Shown piece after piece: positions 16,888 to 25,492 of a stretch of DNA of 64,000 nucleotides. How positions within the stretch are numbered: position 1 is the first letter of the stretch; each line of letters opens with the position of its first letter. The notes under the pieces were generated by a model. That model made no database searches, had not been told where the DNA came from, and saw only the letters and a program-made list of their open reading frames with translations. This stretch comes from Oscillospiraceae bacterium (lineage in GTDB: Bacteria; Bacillota; Clostridia; Oscillospirales; UBA644), in contig SVMT01000009.1 in assembly GCA_015067305.1 (NCBI GenBank), positions 1-64,000 on the forward strand, in the 5' to 3' direction. Position numbers and translations under genes: made by a program.

Positions 16888-16938
16888 TAGGTAGCACGAC
16901 TTTTTCCAAAAAAAACAGTCAAAGAGGAAAAAATTTAC

Positions 16939-16967
16939 TTGACAAAAGAATAAATATATGATATTAT
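16939..16967 (+). promoter_or_regulatory. Sigma-A promoter of the isomerase operon
   Basis: TTGACA, 17-nt spacer, TATTAT, 41 nt before the first isomerase start; divergent from the SGNH promoter. Confidence 0.75.
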
Positions 16968-17008
16968 ATAAGTAGTAAATAAAATCATACAGAAAAGGTT
17001 GTGACACA

Positions 17009-17749
17009 ATGAAAGTAGGAATAGCAGACTATGGCATGAATGTATGGTACGGAAGCTGTTACAGTTATGCCGACAGATGGTCCGATATCAAAAAAATAGG
17101 ATATGACGGACTTGAGAGACTTCAACCCATAAGCGCAGACGATGCGTTGGAAAAAGCCGCAGAACTGAAACGCAGAAACATGGACTTTGCAACTTGTCTT
17201 GCACCAAACATCGAACACGCTATCAAATGGACAGCGGCTCTCGGCAAAAAATACATCTGGATAGAGCTTGACGCAGGAAACGACGAAGAATATTACCGCA
17301 GAGTTAATTATCAGGTCGAAGCTTGTGCAAGATACGGCATTAAAGCAGTTCTTCACAATCACCTCGGTTCAAGAGTTGAATCTCAGGAAGAATTGGAGCG
17401 TTTTCTTGTAAACTGCCCCGATGCCGGAATGGTCTTCGACACAGGTCATCTCGCAGGCGCAGGCGGAAATGTTATTGAGATCGTTGAAAAATACAGCGAA
17501 AGGATCATTTCTCTCCACGTTAAGGACTTCGTTTATAAGGACAAAGATGCAGATAATTGGTGGGACAGACTCAGATTCTGCGGGCTCGGCTGCGGTGAAA
17601 TGGGAGACCTGAACGCAGAAGTTATAAATCTCCTCAAAAAACGCGGCTATAATGATTGGATACTTGTTGAACACGATACACATTTGAGAGATCCGCTTAA
17701 GGACCTCGCAGACAGCAGAGATTACATCCGCAAAAAATGCGGTATATGA
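17009..17749 (+). CDS. Sugar phosphate isomerase/epimerase (AP endonuclease 2-like TIM barrel)
   Basis: A 246-residue TIM barrel of the Xyl-isomerase-like superfamily that includes IolE, IolI and hydroxypyruvate isomerase. The expected metal ligands are present in order: Glu in WIELD, the HNHLG strand, Asp in VFDTGHLAG, His in SLHVKD and Glu in ILVEHD. It would act on a keto sugar, inosose or related polyol; the substrate is unknown. RBS AAAAGG before ATG. It is first in a two-gene operon with a second, different TIM-barrel paralogue 40 nt downstream. Confidence 0.8.
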   Translation: MKVGIADYGMNVWYGSCYSYADRWSDIKKIGYDGLERLQPISADDALEKAAELKRRNMDFATCLAPNIEHAIKWTAALGKKYIWIELDAGNDEEYYRRVNYQVEACARYGIKAVLHNHLGSRVESQEELERFLVNCPDAGMVFDTGHLAGAGGNVIEIVEKYSERIISLHVKDFVYKDKDADNWWDRLRFCGLGCGEMGDLNAEVINLLKKRGYNDWILVEHDTHLRDPLKDLADSRDYIRKKCGI

Positions 17750-17789
17750 TAAATTGGCACATTATAAATCTGAAAGGAATTGAATTTAA

Positions 17790-18626
17790 ATGAAACTTGG
17801 TATTATCAATGGCTGGGCAGAATCCTGTTTCCAGTACGTAAGCAGCAGAAAGCTTGAATTTATCGAATGGTGCGTAAACAACAGAAAGGATATCGAAAAT
17901 ATTAACAACGATATCGAAAACATCAAAGGCTATATCGCTAAGTATAATATGCCCATCGCTTCCATAGGTAGCTGGGGACACAACAGAATCGACCCCGAAA
18001 CAGGTGACATCAACAAAGTTGAATTCGATTATGATGCTCAGCTCGTTGACATCTGCGAAAAAGTTGGCTGTCCCGTATTTGTTACAGGCGTTAACTATGT
18101 TAAAGATATGACTCTCCTTGACAATTGCAATGCGGCTGTTAAATATCTCAAAGCTATCGTTGAATACGCTTCTGCAAAAGGCATCAAAGTTGCAGTTTAC
18201 AACTGTGATTGGAACAACTACGTTTGCGAACCCAAGATCTGGGATCTCGTCCTCCCCAATGTTCCAGGTCTCGGCATCAAATACGACACTTCCCACTGCA
18301 GAAACAGACGTGGCGACTATATTGACGAAGCTGTCAGATACGGAGACAAATTCTATCATGTTCATATCAAAGGTCATCTCCGCGTAAAAGGTGAAGGTTA
18401 CGACGATGCGCCCGCAGGTCTTGACGATACAAACTGGCCCGCATTCATGGATGTTCTTTACACAAAGAACTACGACGGTGGTCTCAGCATCGAACCTCAC
18501 TCAAACTACTGGAAAGGTCTCAAAGGTCAGTGGGGCGTTGACTACACGATCAACTTCATGAGAAACCTCATCATGCCCGCAGACTACACAGAAGAATCCA
18601 CAACATACATGCCTTCAGGTAACTGA
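17790..18626 (+). CDS. Sugar phosphate isomerase/epimerase, second paralogue
   Basis: A 278-residue TIM barrel of the same superfamily as its upstream neighbour but poorly alike outside the ligands: KYDTSHCRNRRGD (Asp), YHVHIKGHL (His) and LSIEPHS (Glu). RBS GAAAGGA before ATG. It probably acts in the same catabolic route as the first isomerase, since they share a promoter. A composite hairpin repeat begins 28 nt after its stop. Confidence 0.8.
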   Translation: MKLGIINGWAESCFQYVSSRKLEFIEWCVNNRKDIENINNDIENIKGYIAKYNMPIASIGSWGHNRIDPETGDINKVEFDYDAQLVDICEKVGCPVFVTGVNYVKDMTLLDNCNAAVKYLKAIVEYASAKGIKVAVYNCDWNNYVCEPKIWDLVLPNVPGLGIKYDTSHCRNRRGDYIDEAVRYGDKFYHVHIKGHLRVKGEGYDDAPAGLDDTNWPAFMDVLYTKNYDGGLSIEPHSNYWKGLKGQWGVDYTINFMRNLIMPADYTEESTTYMPSGN

Positions 18627-18653
18627 TCATAGAAGACCAAGGGAGACTTTTTT

Positions 18654-18722
18654 GCGGGGGAACATTTTTGTAAAATTGTTCCCCCGCCCCCTCAAAAAAC
18701 TTTTACCGTGTGTAACCACACA
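18654..18722 (+). repeat. Composite 3'-UTR hairpin repeat, copy 2
   Basis: Hairpin A (GCGGGGGAACA / TGTTCCCCCGC, loop TTTTGTAAAAT), linker CCCCTCAAAAAACTTTTACC, then hairpin B (GTGTG-TAAC-CACAC). Hairpin C is missing here. A second GGGGAAAACC hairpin (18760-18798) faces it and serves the convergent DUF1508 gene. Confidence 0.7.
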
Positions 18723-18759
18723 ATCTCTGTTGCGCATATTAACTTAATTAAATTAGAGT

Positions 18760-18798
18760 TCGGGGAAAACCGATTTACAAAAAAAGGTTTTCCCCGAA
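18760..18798 (-). terminator. Terminator of the DUF1508 gene
   Basis: CGGGGAAAACC / GGTTTTCCCCG stem around a T-rich loop, just downstream of the minus-strand stop codon. It is the same stem type as hairpin A of the composite repeat. Confidence 0.65.
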
Positions 18799-18814
18799 AA
18801 AAGTTATTCTTTAA

Positions 18815-19183
18815 TTATTCTGCAACAACTTCAGCATCTGCAGCGTTTTTGATAACGCTTTCGATACCGTTTTCGCAGCTTGCCTTAGCTTTGTAGCCTT
18901 CGGAAACAGCGATAACTTCACCGTTGCGAGCCTTCAGACGGAAACGGAACTCGCCAGCTTTGTCTGTGTACATTTCAAACTTAGGATTTGTAACAGTTTC
19001 AAAGCCTTCAACAGTCTGGTCTTCGATCTTTGCAACTGCAGAGTTCTTAATAACGCTTTCAATGCCGTTTTTGCAAGCAGCATCGGAAGTGTAAACTTCA
19101 GAAGAAGCAATAACCTGACCGTTTGTAGCGAGAAGATCAAACTTTACGCCTGTAGCTGTTTTTTTAATAAGAAATTTTCCCAT
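18815..19183 (-). CDS. Tandem DUF1508 (YegP-like) protein
   Basis: A 122-residue protein made of two DUF1508 repeats, FDLLATNGQVIASSEVYTS..CKNGIESVIKN and FRLKARNGEVIAVSEGYKA..CENGIESVIKN, joined by a short linker, like E. coli YegP. Function of the family is unknown; the fold is small and soluble. The start is the ATG 7 nt after AAAGGTGAT; an earlier in-frame ATG overlaps that Shine-Dalgarno. It has a consensus promoter, so it may be well expressed. Confidence 0.85.
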   Translation of the reverse strand: MGKFLIKKTATGVKFDLLATNGQVIASSEVYTSDAACKNGIESVIKNSAVAKIEDQTVEGFETVTNPKFEMYTDKAGEFRFRLKARNGEVIAVSEGYKAKASCENGIESVIKNAADAEVVAE

Positions 19184-19221
19184 GTTAATATCACCTTTCA
19201 AAATTTTTTTAGGTTAATTAT

Positions 19222-19250
19222 ATTATACACTCAAAAAAACAATTTGTCAA
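19222..19250 (-). promoter_or_regulatory. Sigma-A promoter of the DUF1508 gene
   Basis: Minus strand TTGACA, 17-nt spacer, TATAAT. Confidence 0.85.
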
Positions 19251-19290
19251 GCCCTTAATGAAAAAATAATCCTGAAAGAGACAAAAAATT

Positions 19291-20181
19291 ATGGAAAGAA
19301 AACTAAAATACATAATAAACTCGGATTTTGACGGAAAAACCGTTAAGGAATTCCTGAGATACAACCAAATTTCAACCTCTATGGTGACACGTTTAAAAAA
19401 ACTGGACAACGGAATAATGCTGAACGGAGAGCGAGTTTTTGTAACGGCTAAGCTTTCGGAAGGAGACATCCTCGAACTGCTTACAGAAAGCGGTGAAGAA
19501 CATTCAGAGTTCATCTTCCCTACCGAGGGAAAACTTGATATAATTTATGAAGACGAAGATTTTCTTGCAGTAAATAAACCTCCATATCTTCCTGTACACC
19601 CCTCAAAAGGTCATCCATACGACAGTCTGGCAAATATTGTAGTTTATTATTACAAACAAAAAAACGAAAACTTCACTTTCCGATGTGTAAATCGCCTTGA
19701 CAAAGATACTTCAGGTGTAACTCTCATTGCGAAAAACGCATATGCTCACGAACTGATGAGAAGACTCAACGTCGAAAATAAAACAGATAAAACATATTAT
19801 GCTATCGTACACGGGAAACCTGAAAAAGAAAACGGACTCATTGATCTTCCCATATACCGACCCGAAGAAGCCACCATAAAAAGAATAGTTGATGAACGCG
19901 GAAAACAGGCGAAAACCTTATATGAAACAGTAAAAACAAACAACAAGCTTTCCCTAATTAAGATAAAACTCCTAACAGGACGTACTCACCAGATCAGAGT
20001 CCATTTTTCACATATCGGACATCCCCTCGCAGGAGATTTCCTTTACGGCGATGAAAACGACGGTGTTATAGCACGCCAGGCGCTCCATTGCGGAGAGCTC
20101 TCTTTCATTCATCCTATCAATGAAAAGCAGCTAATACTGACAGCAGAACTCCCCGAAGATATGAAAAACATTGAAATTTAA
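19291..20181 (+). CDS. RluA-family 23S rRNA-type pseudouridine synthase
   Basis: A 296-residue RluA-family enzyme: an N-terminal S4-like RNA-binding segment (about 15-70) and the catalytic core with VNRLDKDTSGVTL, whose Asp is the nucleophile, followed by LLTGRTHQIRVHFSHIGHPLAGD. It isomerises specific uridines in rRNA or tRNA; the target (RluD, RluC or YtzG-like) cannot be fixed. RBS GAAAGAG is modest. Its terminator carries the -35 box of the next operon in its loop. Confidence 0.85.
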   Translation: MERKLKYIINSDFDGKTVKEFLRYNQISTSMVTRLKKLDNGIMLNGERVFVTAKLSEGDILELLTESGEEHSEFIFPTEGKLDIIYEDEDFLAVNKPPYLPVHPSKGHPYDSLANIVVYYYKQKNENFTFRCVNRLDKDTSGVTLIAKNAYAHELMRRLNVENKTDKTYYAIVHGKPEKENGLIDLPIYRPEEATIKRIVDERGKQAKTLYETVKTNNKLSLIKIKLLTGRTHQIRVHFSHIGHPLAGDFLYGDENDGVIARQALHCGELSFIHPINEKQLILTAELPEDMKNIEI

Positions 20182-20202
20182 CGATTTTCCGCAGATATAA
20201 TA

Positions 20203-20235
20203 AATAAAGCTCTTGACAAAAGCTTTATTTTTTTA
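20203..20235 (+). terminator. Terminator of the pseudouridine synthase gene, overlapping a promoter
   Basis: AATAAAGCT / AGCTTTATT 9-bp stem followed by a T-run. The 9-nt loop is CTTGACAAA, which contains the perfect -35 hexamer of the downstream promoter. Confidence 0.75.
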
Positions 20236-20241
20236 TATAAT
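20213..20241 (+). promoter_or_regulatory. Sigma-A promoter of the 20.4-25.4 kb operon
   Basis: TTGACA, 17-nt spacer, TATAAT. The -35 lies in the loop of the upstream terminator. Predicted start near 20248 gives a leader of about 135 nt. Confidence 0.8.
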
Positions 20242-20264
20242 TAAATAGGGGGAATATACACTTG

Positions 20265-20292
20265 ATCCCTTCCCCGAAAAAAGGGATTTTTT
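20265..20292 (+). promoter_or_regulatory. Leader terminator hairpin (possible attenuator)
   Basis: ATCCCTT / AAGGGAT 7-bp stem, 9-nt loop, then TTTTTT, about 20 nt into the transcript and 90 nt before the first start codon. No competing antiterminator or leader peptide could be identified with confidence. Confidence 0.5.
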
Positions 20293-20383
20293 CCATATGA
20301 AAAAGTATTCTATCCATTTACTTTCAGAAAACAATAAGTTAGAATATTAATGACATTTCACATAACAGAAAGGACGACGCATC

Positions 20384-21976
20384 ATGACAAAAAATTTCAG
20401 AATCGGTATTGACACATCAGGAGACAGAAACCCCAGAGACAAGCATTTCAATGCAAAAGCAATGAAAGCTATGGGCTTGGATTTCCTCTGCTATAAATAT
20501 GGAGGCGTTCGAGGCAAAACGATCAAAGAAGCTTGTGCTGAAGCCGTACAGCTTGCTAAAGAATGCGAAGAAAACGGACTCAAATTTTACCTTAACGTAG
20601 AAACAGGAAACTTCAACGAACAGATATTGTCAGCAGAAGGCTACGACTGGGCAAACAGAGAAGACGGAAACCATCTTTTCAAAGTCCCCGATGAAATACT
20701 TGAAGAGCTTGCAAAATACGATTCCTTCATGGGTCTGCAATACGATGAAATGGAACACTCCCAGCTCACAAGAAACCTTTCACTCACACTTGACAATCCC
20801 AAATGCGATATGGTAACTCTCGGTGAAACTACAGGAATGACATTTGAAGAAGCTGACAACTGTGTTTATGAAAACGCAAAAGCTCTCGTTGAATCTGTTG
20901 TAAAACACGGTGACCTCAAGGTTTATTCCGAACACGTTTGGCCCGTTCTTTTCCATAATTTCGCACGTGCAGGAATCACTCCCGCATACAAACAGATGAA
21001 GGAACACTGGTCCAATGTATGGGCTGCATGCGCAATGGGTGCTTCTCTCCAATATAACAGAGAACTCTTCTCTTGCGTAGACTTCTGGAACCATAATACA
21101 TATCCGGGACACTCCCCCGAAGAAATGTGGGGCAATATGCTCTTTGCTTATTGGGCAGGTATTGACGCTATGTACATCGAAGCTACACACCGTGGCATCT
21201 ACGACATAGTTGACGGAGACTGCGACAATATCGTTTGGGGCAAACACGGTGAAAAACTCCTTGACTTCTCCAACAGATACATTAAGGAAAACGTACGTGA
21301 TTATACATTCAGAGATTACGAGCCTGCAACAGCTATCATCAGATTTGACGATACTGAGTGGGGTCAGGGCGAAAACCACTACTGCACAGTTGACGACCAC
21401 GGAACACCTGCACGTCTCTATTGGATAGACTACCTCTTCGGCTCAAAAACATTGAAGACTTCTCCCGAATCCGAAGAATGGATCAAAGCATGGAGCACCA
21501 TCACACACGGAAACGTAAAAGAAAACTCTATGTCATGGAACTATGCTTACCCCTATAAAGGTATGCCCCACCGTTCTTTTGCTCCTGCTTATGCTCCCAT
21601 TGTATATGACGACACAGTATCAAAAGAACTCATGCAGACTTTGAGACTTGCTTTCCTCTGCGGTCTTAAGATCAGCGATTCCACATACAAAGCTGTGTGC
21701 GAACTCGTTAAAGAAAACGGTCTTACTGTTGTAACTTCCAAGCGTTTTGCTCCTGCTGAATTTACCGAAAAATACAATGGTGGAACTGCAGTATTTGCAG
21801 ACGGTAAAGGAAAATGGATCATCACAGACAATATGGCAGGCGAAGAACTCAAGAAAGAGATAGCTCCCCTTCTTGGTAACAGCGACGAGATCGTTTATAA
21901 ATTCAAGGGCGGCAAGGAAGTCATCATGAAGGTTTCCGAAGATGGCAACGAACTTACTGTTGAAAGGAACTTCTGA
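20384..21976 (+). CDS. Uncharacterized 530-aa protein, TIM-barrel glycosidase-like
   Basis: No family was recognised. The protein is soluble, with no signal peptide. Its N-terminal two thirds alternates short hydrophobic strands and helices in a way that suggests a TIM barrel, for example IGIDTSG, MGLDFLCYKYG, LKFYLNVETG, MGLQYDEMEH and GIDAMYIEATHRG; the acidic QYDEMEH and YIEATH stretches are candidate active-site positions. The C-terminal part (about 400-530) looks like a small beta domain. RBS GAAAGGACG before ATG. It heads an operon with a DMT transporter, a dehydrogenase and two acetyltransferases, so a role in uptake and breakdown of a sugar derivative is likely. Confidence 0.5.
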   Translation: MTKNFRIGIDTSGDRNPRDKHFNAKAMKAMGLDFLCYKYGGVRGKTIKEACAEAVQLAKECEENGLKFYLNVETGNFNEQILSAEGYDWANREDGNHLFKVPDEILEELAKYDSFMGLQYDEMEHSQLTRNLSLTLDNPKCDMVTLGETTGMTFEEADNCVYENAKALVESVVKHGDLKVYSEHVWPVLFHNFARAGITPAYKQMKEHWSNVWAACAMGASLQYNRELFSCVDFWNHNTYPGHSPEEMWGNMLFAYWAGIDAMYIEATHRGIYDIVDGDCDNIVWGKHGEKLLDFSNRYIKENVRDYTFRDYEPATAIIRFDDTEWGQGENHYCTVDDHGTPARLYWIDYLFGSKTLKTSPESEEWIKAWSTITHGNVKENSMSWNYAYPYKGMPHRSFAPAYAPIVYDDTVSKELMQTLRLAFLCGLKISDSTYKAVCELVKENGLTVVTSKRFAPAEFTEKYNGGTAVFADGKGKWIITDNMAGEELKKEIAPLLGNSDEIVYKFKGGKEVIMKVSEDGNELTVERNF

Positions 21977-21981
21977 TTCTT

Positions 21982-22923
21982 ATGGAAATGATATATCTTG
22001 CTCTTACCTGTACGTTTTTCTCTGTTCAGTTTATTTTTTCAAAACTCTACCAAAAGAACTCCAACGGCTCCATAAATGCGTCCCTGTGGATGACGATATT
22101 CTATGCGATATATTCTATCGTATTCTTTGGTGTTCAGATCGGTTTTACACCTGAGATATCCACATCTGCCGTAATTTACGCATTATTATATTCAGTTGCT
22201 GGTGTTTTCACAACACTTTCATCTATAATCGGTATGAGTCTCGGCAGAGTTTCAACGATCACCACATTCATGCTCCTCGGCGGTATGGTCCTCCCGTTCA
22301 TATACGGGGTGACCGTGCTTAACGAAGCGATCACCATTCCCAAAGTTATCGCCATCGTTATTATGATAGTTTCTCTTATTCCGAGCCTTATCAGTAAGGA
22401 AGAGGGCGAAAACAAAGAACAGGACAAGAAAAAGCATATGCTTTATATCCTTGTTTTACTGATCGTATTTATCGGCAACGGTGCTATCAGCATCATCACA
22501 AATGCTTCGCAGAAAGCTCCCGATGCTGTTTCCACAGAAAACTATATGTTTATCATTGCCGTTATACAGATCATTATTGCACTTACAACAGCGATAATAA
22601 TTGCACTCAAGAACAAAAAATCCGAAGAAAACTTCACAAAATCCCTTTTCTCAGGTGTTGGCAGATCTTATACACTCAAAGCAATACTCCTCGCATTCCT
22701 TTGCTCAGCACTTTACGGTGTATGTAACTCCCTCGGTAATGTATTCAGTCTTGCGTGCGTTAACGCAAACATGGACGCATCCATACAGTTCCCCGTTATC
22801 AGCGGTTCTGTAATCGTTCTTACAGCACTTATCGCATGGGCACTCTTCAAAGAAACACCCAAAAAGAAAGACTGGATCAGTATCGTTCTTTCTGTTGCAG
22901 GTGTAATTCTGTTCATATTCTAA
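21982..22923 (+). CDS. DMT-superfamily (EamA-like) transporter
   Basis: A 313-residue integral membrane protein with about ten hydrophobic segments in two repeats of five, separated by a charged loop (KEEGENKEQDKKKH, about 133-146). This is the drug/metabolite transporter layout. It starts 5 nt after the preceding stop, with AAAGGAAC as RBS, so translation is tightly linked. In this operon it may move the sugar or sugar acid handled by the neighbours; the direction of transport cannot be told. Confidence 0.8.
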   Translation: MEMIYLALTCTFFSVQFIFSKLYQKNSNGSINASLWMTIFYAIYSIVFFGVQIGFTPEISTSAVIYALLYSVAGVFTTLSSIIGMSLGRVSTITTFMLLGGMVLPFIYGVTVLNEAITIPKVIAIVIMIVSLIPSLISKEEGENKEQDKKKHMLYILVLLIVFIGNGAISIITNASQKAPDAVSTENYMFIIAVIQIIIALTTAIIIALKNKKSEENFTKSLFSGVGRSYTLKAILLAFLCSALYGVCNSLGNVFSLACVNANMDASIQFPVISGSVIVLTALIAWALFKETPKKKDWISIVLSVAGVILFIF

Positions 22924-22952
22924 ACAAATCCTAACCAAAGGAGACTTTTCAA

Positions 22953-24089
22953 ATGATCAAAGTAGGTATAGTAGGCGCTCGCGGTATCAACGGCATGAAA
23001 GGCTTTAAATCCATGCCCGAAGATGTTGAAGTTACAGCGATATGTGACCTCAACGAAGATGTGATAAAAGAACAAAGTGCAAAACACGGCATAAAAAACA
23101 CTTTCAGAGTGTATGAAGACATGCTCGAAAGCGACATTGATGCGGTAGTTATTTCCACACCTATGCAATGTCATGTTCCTCAGGCGATAGCAGCCCTCAA
23201 CGCAGGAAAACACGTAATGAGTGAAGTTACCGCAGGCGTTACAATGGACGAACTTTATTGGCTCACGGAAACCGTTGAAGATTCGGGCAAAATTTATATG
23301 TTTGCGGAAAACTACTGCTACACTCCCGAAGCTCAGCTCATAAAAGAACTTGCACTCAAAGGATATTTCGGAGAGATATACTCAGCAGGCGGCGAATATC
23401 TCCACGCTTTGGAACCACAACATCTTGCAAACGCTCAGGGTGTTCCCACATGGAGAAAGTATTGGCAGATGGGTAAAAGAGGTTCATTCTATCCAACCCA
23501 CAGCCTCGGTCCCATAATGCAATGTATGCCCGAAGAAAGAATCGCCGAGATTACAACATTCTCACCCGGAAGACATCGTATTTATCCCAATGTCAGACAG
23601 GATGACGGAACCACAACAATGTGCGTGACAGAATCAGGAAAACTAATTGAGATCAAGGTTGACTGCAGTTCCCCCAGACCTCATAAAATGGACTACTACT
23701 CAATCCAGGGAACAAAAGGTATTTATGAATCATCAAGAGGTTTCGGAGACTCACCTAAGATCGCCATAGATGCAGACAAAAACCCAAAAGGTCACCATGA
23801 CTGGGTATCCATCTGGGAATACAGCGAACATCTTCCCGAAAGATTCAAAAACGCAACAGAAGAACAGAAAGCAGCAGGTCATAACGGCGGAGACTTCTTT
23901 ATTGTAAAAGATTTCATTGACGCTATAAAAAACAACAAACAGCCTGAGCTTGATGTTTATAAAGCTTGTGAATGGACTGCTGTAGGACTTCTTTCAGAGC
24001 TCTCAGTTATAAATGGTTCAAAAACAATGCAAATGCCTGTATTTGGTCCAAAAGGCGTAAGAAAAGACGAATACGAAATCAAATTTTAA
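22953..24089 (+). CDS. Gfo/Idh/MocA-family oxidoreductase
   Basis: A 378-residue NAD(P)-dependent dehydrogenase. The Rossmann start KVGIVGARGINGMKG, then the acidic CDLNEDVIKE, then STPMQCHVPQAIAALNAGKHVMSEVTAG: the family EKP motif reads SEV here, so the catalytic Lys is replaced or displaced. The C-terminal alpha/beta domain carries a PTHSLGPI His motif. It probably oxidises or epimerises a sugar, inositol or glycoside. RBS AAAGGAGAC before ATG. Confidence 0.85.
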   Translation: MIKVGIVGARGINGMKGFKSMPEDVEVTAICDLNEDVIKEQSAKHGIKNTFRVYEDMLESDIDAVVISTPMQCHVPQAIAALNAGKHVMSEVTAGVTMDELYWLTETVEDSGKIYMFAENYCYTPEAQLIKELALKGYFGEIYSAGGEYLHALEPQHLANAQGVPTWRKYWQMGKRGSFYPTHSLGPIMQCMPEERIAEITTFSPGRHRIYPNVRQDDGTTTMCVTESGKLIEIKVDCSSPRPHKMDYYSIQGTKGIYESSRGFGDSPKIAIDADKNPKGHHDWVSIWEYSEHLPERFKNATEEQKAAGHNGGDFFIVKDFIDAIKNNKQPELDVYKACEWTAVGLLSELSVINGSKTMQMPVFGPKGVRKDEYEIKF

Positions 24090-24107
24090 TAATAAGGAGA
24101 TATTACA

Positions 24108-24743
24108 ATGATTGATATGACAATTCCCCGCATAGGTCTCACATTTAAAAACGATATGACAAGAGACTACGCAGAACCCGTACTTCCCGAAGGCTTTACT
24201 TTTGAAAACTACAAAGGAGATGAAGAAGGTAAAAGAATCTGGGCTGAAGTTCTTATCACAGTAGGTTTCCACGGCGGTGATGTTCAGAGAGGTATCGAAT
24301 GCTTCAACCATGAATTCGGTTATAACCTCGAACTCGCAACACGCAGAATGTTCTTCCTCAAAGCACCCGATGGCAAATACATCGGAACATGTACTGCATG
24401 GGAAGTTCCCGAACTCAAAAGAGCACAGCTCCATTGGCTCGGCGTAAATCCCGAATACCAGAAATACGGTCTCGGAAGAGCTATTGTTGAAAAATGTCTC
24501 CACACATTCAAAAAAGAACTTCCCGGTCTCCCCGCATATCTTGCAACACAGACCTCTTCTCACAGGGCTATGTGCCTCTATATCAAAGAAGGCTTCTACC
24601 CCGTCTACTGGCATGAGGAATCCAAGAAAATGTACGAAGACTCCGTTAAAGCCCTCAAAGGCGTTATGAGAGAACCCGAATACACACTCTTTGCAACAAC
24701 AGTTCAGGATGACTCCGCAAAAGAGAAAGATCTTAAAAAATAA
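24108..24743 (+). CDS. GNAT acetyltransferase, tandem paralogue 1
   Basis: A 211-residue GNAT protein with motif A LHWLGVNPEYQKYGLGRAIVEKCL and motif B YLATQTSSHRAMCLYIKEGFYPVYW. It is clearly related to the next gene over its whole length (shared openings MIDxTIPxIGL and closings VMREPEY / VMREAEY), so the pair arose by tandem duplication. RBS AAGGAGAT. The acceptor is likely a product of the operon pathway, an inference from position only. Confidence 0.8.
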   Translation: MIDMTIPRIGLTFKNDMTRDYAEPVLPEGFTFENYKGDEEGKRIWAEVLITVGFHGGDVQRGIECFNHEFGYNLELATRRMFFLKAPDGKYIGTCTAWEVPELKRAQLHWLGVNPEYQKYGLGRAIVEKCLHTFKKELPGLPAYLATQTSSHRAMCLYIKEGFYPVYWHEESKKMYEDSVKALKGVMREPEYTLFATTVQDDSAKEKDLKK

Positions 24744-24760
24744 GAAGGGGTATTAAAAAT

Positions 24761-25432
24761 ATGATAGACAAAACAATACCTATGATCGGTCTCATGTTCA
24801 GAAGTGACATGACTGATGCTTATGAATATCCCGATCCCGTTCTCCCTGAAGGTTTCCATTTTGAAAATTATAACGGTTCAGAAGAACAGAAGATCCAATG
24901 GGCTCAGATCTTTGACTCCGTAGGTCTCGGTGCAGGAAGCGTTGAAAAAGCTGTAGAACGCTTTAACAGAGAGTTCTGCGAGCAGGAAGACCTTGCAAAA
25001 GAGAGAGTTATATTCATCGTTACAGACGACGGAAAATACGTAGGTACATGTACCGCATGGCAGCATCTTCACATCAGAGAAGGCCGAGGAACGCTCCATT
25101 GGCTGGGTGTGCGTCCCGAATACCAGAAATACGGTCTCGGAAGAGCTCTCGTTGAAAAATGTCTCTACATTTTCAAAACACAGCTCCCCGGACTTCCCGT
25201 ATATCTCGCAACACAGTCCACATCCCATAAGGCTATCTGTCTCTATATAAAGAAAGGCTTCTACCCCATTTATTGGACAGAAGAAACTAAAGCAAACTAC
25301 GAAAAATCCGTAGAAATTCTTAACGGCGTTATGCGTGAAGCTGAATACAAAATTTTTGCATCCTATGCAAGAGACGAATCCAATCTTGACAAAGAATGGG
25401 AAGAAAAACAGAAAGCTCAGAATATCAAATAA
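24761..25432 (+). CDS. GNAT acetyltransferase, tandem paralogue 2
   Basis: A 223-residue GNAT protein, a paralogue of its upstream neighbour 17 nt away. Motif A is LHWLGVRPEYQKYGLGRALVEKCL. It differs in the middle (about residues 45-80) and in the C-terminal acidic tail, suggesting a changed acceptor. RBS AAGGGG. It is the last gene before a strong hairpin, so the operon from 20.4 kb may end here, with partial read-through to the next gene. Confidence 0.8.
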   Translation: MIDKTIPMIGLMFRSDMTDAYEYPDPVLPEGFHFENYNGSEEQKIQWAQIFDSVGLGAGSVEKAVERFNREFCEQEDLAKERVIFIVTDDGKYVGTCTAWQHLHIREGRGTLHWLGVRPEYQKYGLGRALVEKCLYIFKTQLPGLPVYLATQSTSHKAICLYIKKGFYPIYWTEETKANYEKSVEILNGVMREAEYKIFASYARDESNLDKEWEEKQKAQNIK

Positions 25433-25440
25433 TACAAACT

Positions 25441-25476
25441 AAGGGTTGACTCAAATTTAAAAAGTCAACCCTTTAC
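25441..25476 (+). terminator. Terminator-like hairpin after the GNAT pair
   Basis: AAGGGTTGACT / AGTCAACCCTT 11-bp stem, 11-nt loop, weak T-tract. It lies between GNAT 2 and the following same-strand gene, whose RBS (GAAGGAGC) comes directly after, so it may terminate partially or protect the upstream mRNA. Confidence 0.65.
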
Positions 25477-25492
25477 TTGAAGGAGCAAAGAT

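Noticed and set aside
16827-17008. Riboswitch in the divergent SGNH/isomerase region
   Set aside because: The leaders are short (about 35 nt) after the mapped promoter boxes, leaving no space for an aptamer.
25441-25476. TTGACT in the hairpin after the GNAT pair as a promoter
   Set aside because: No -10 hexamer occurs at 16-18 bp; the sequence is explained by the hairpin stem.
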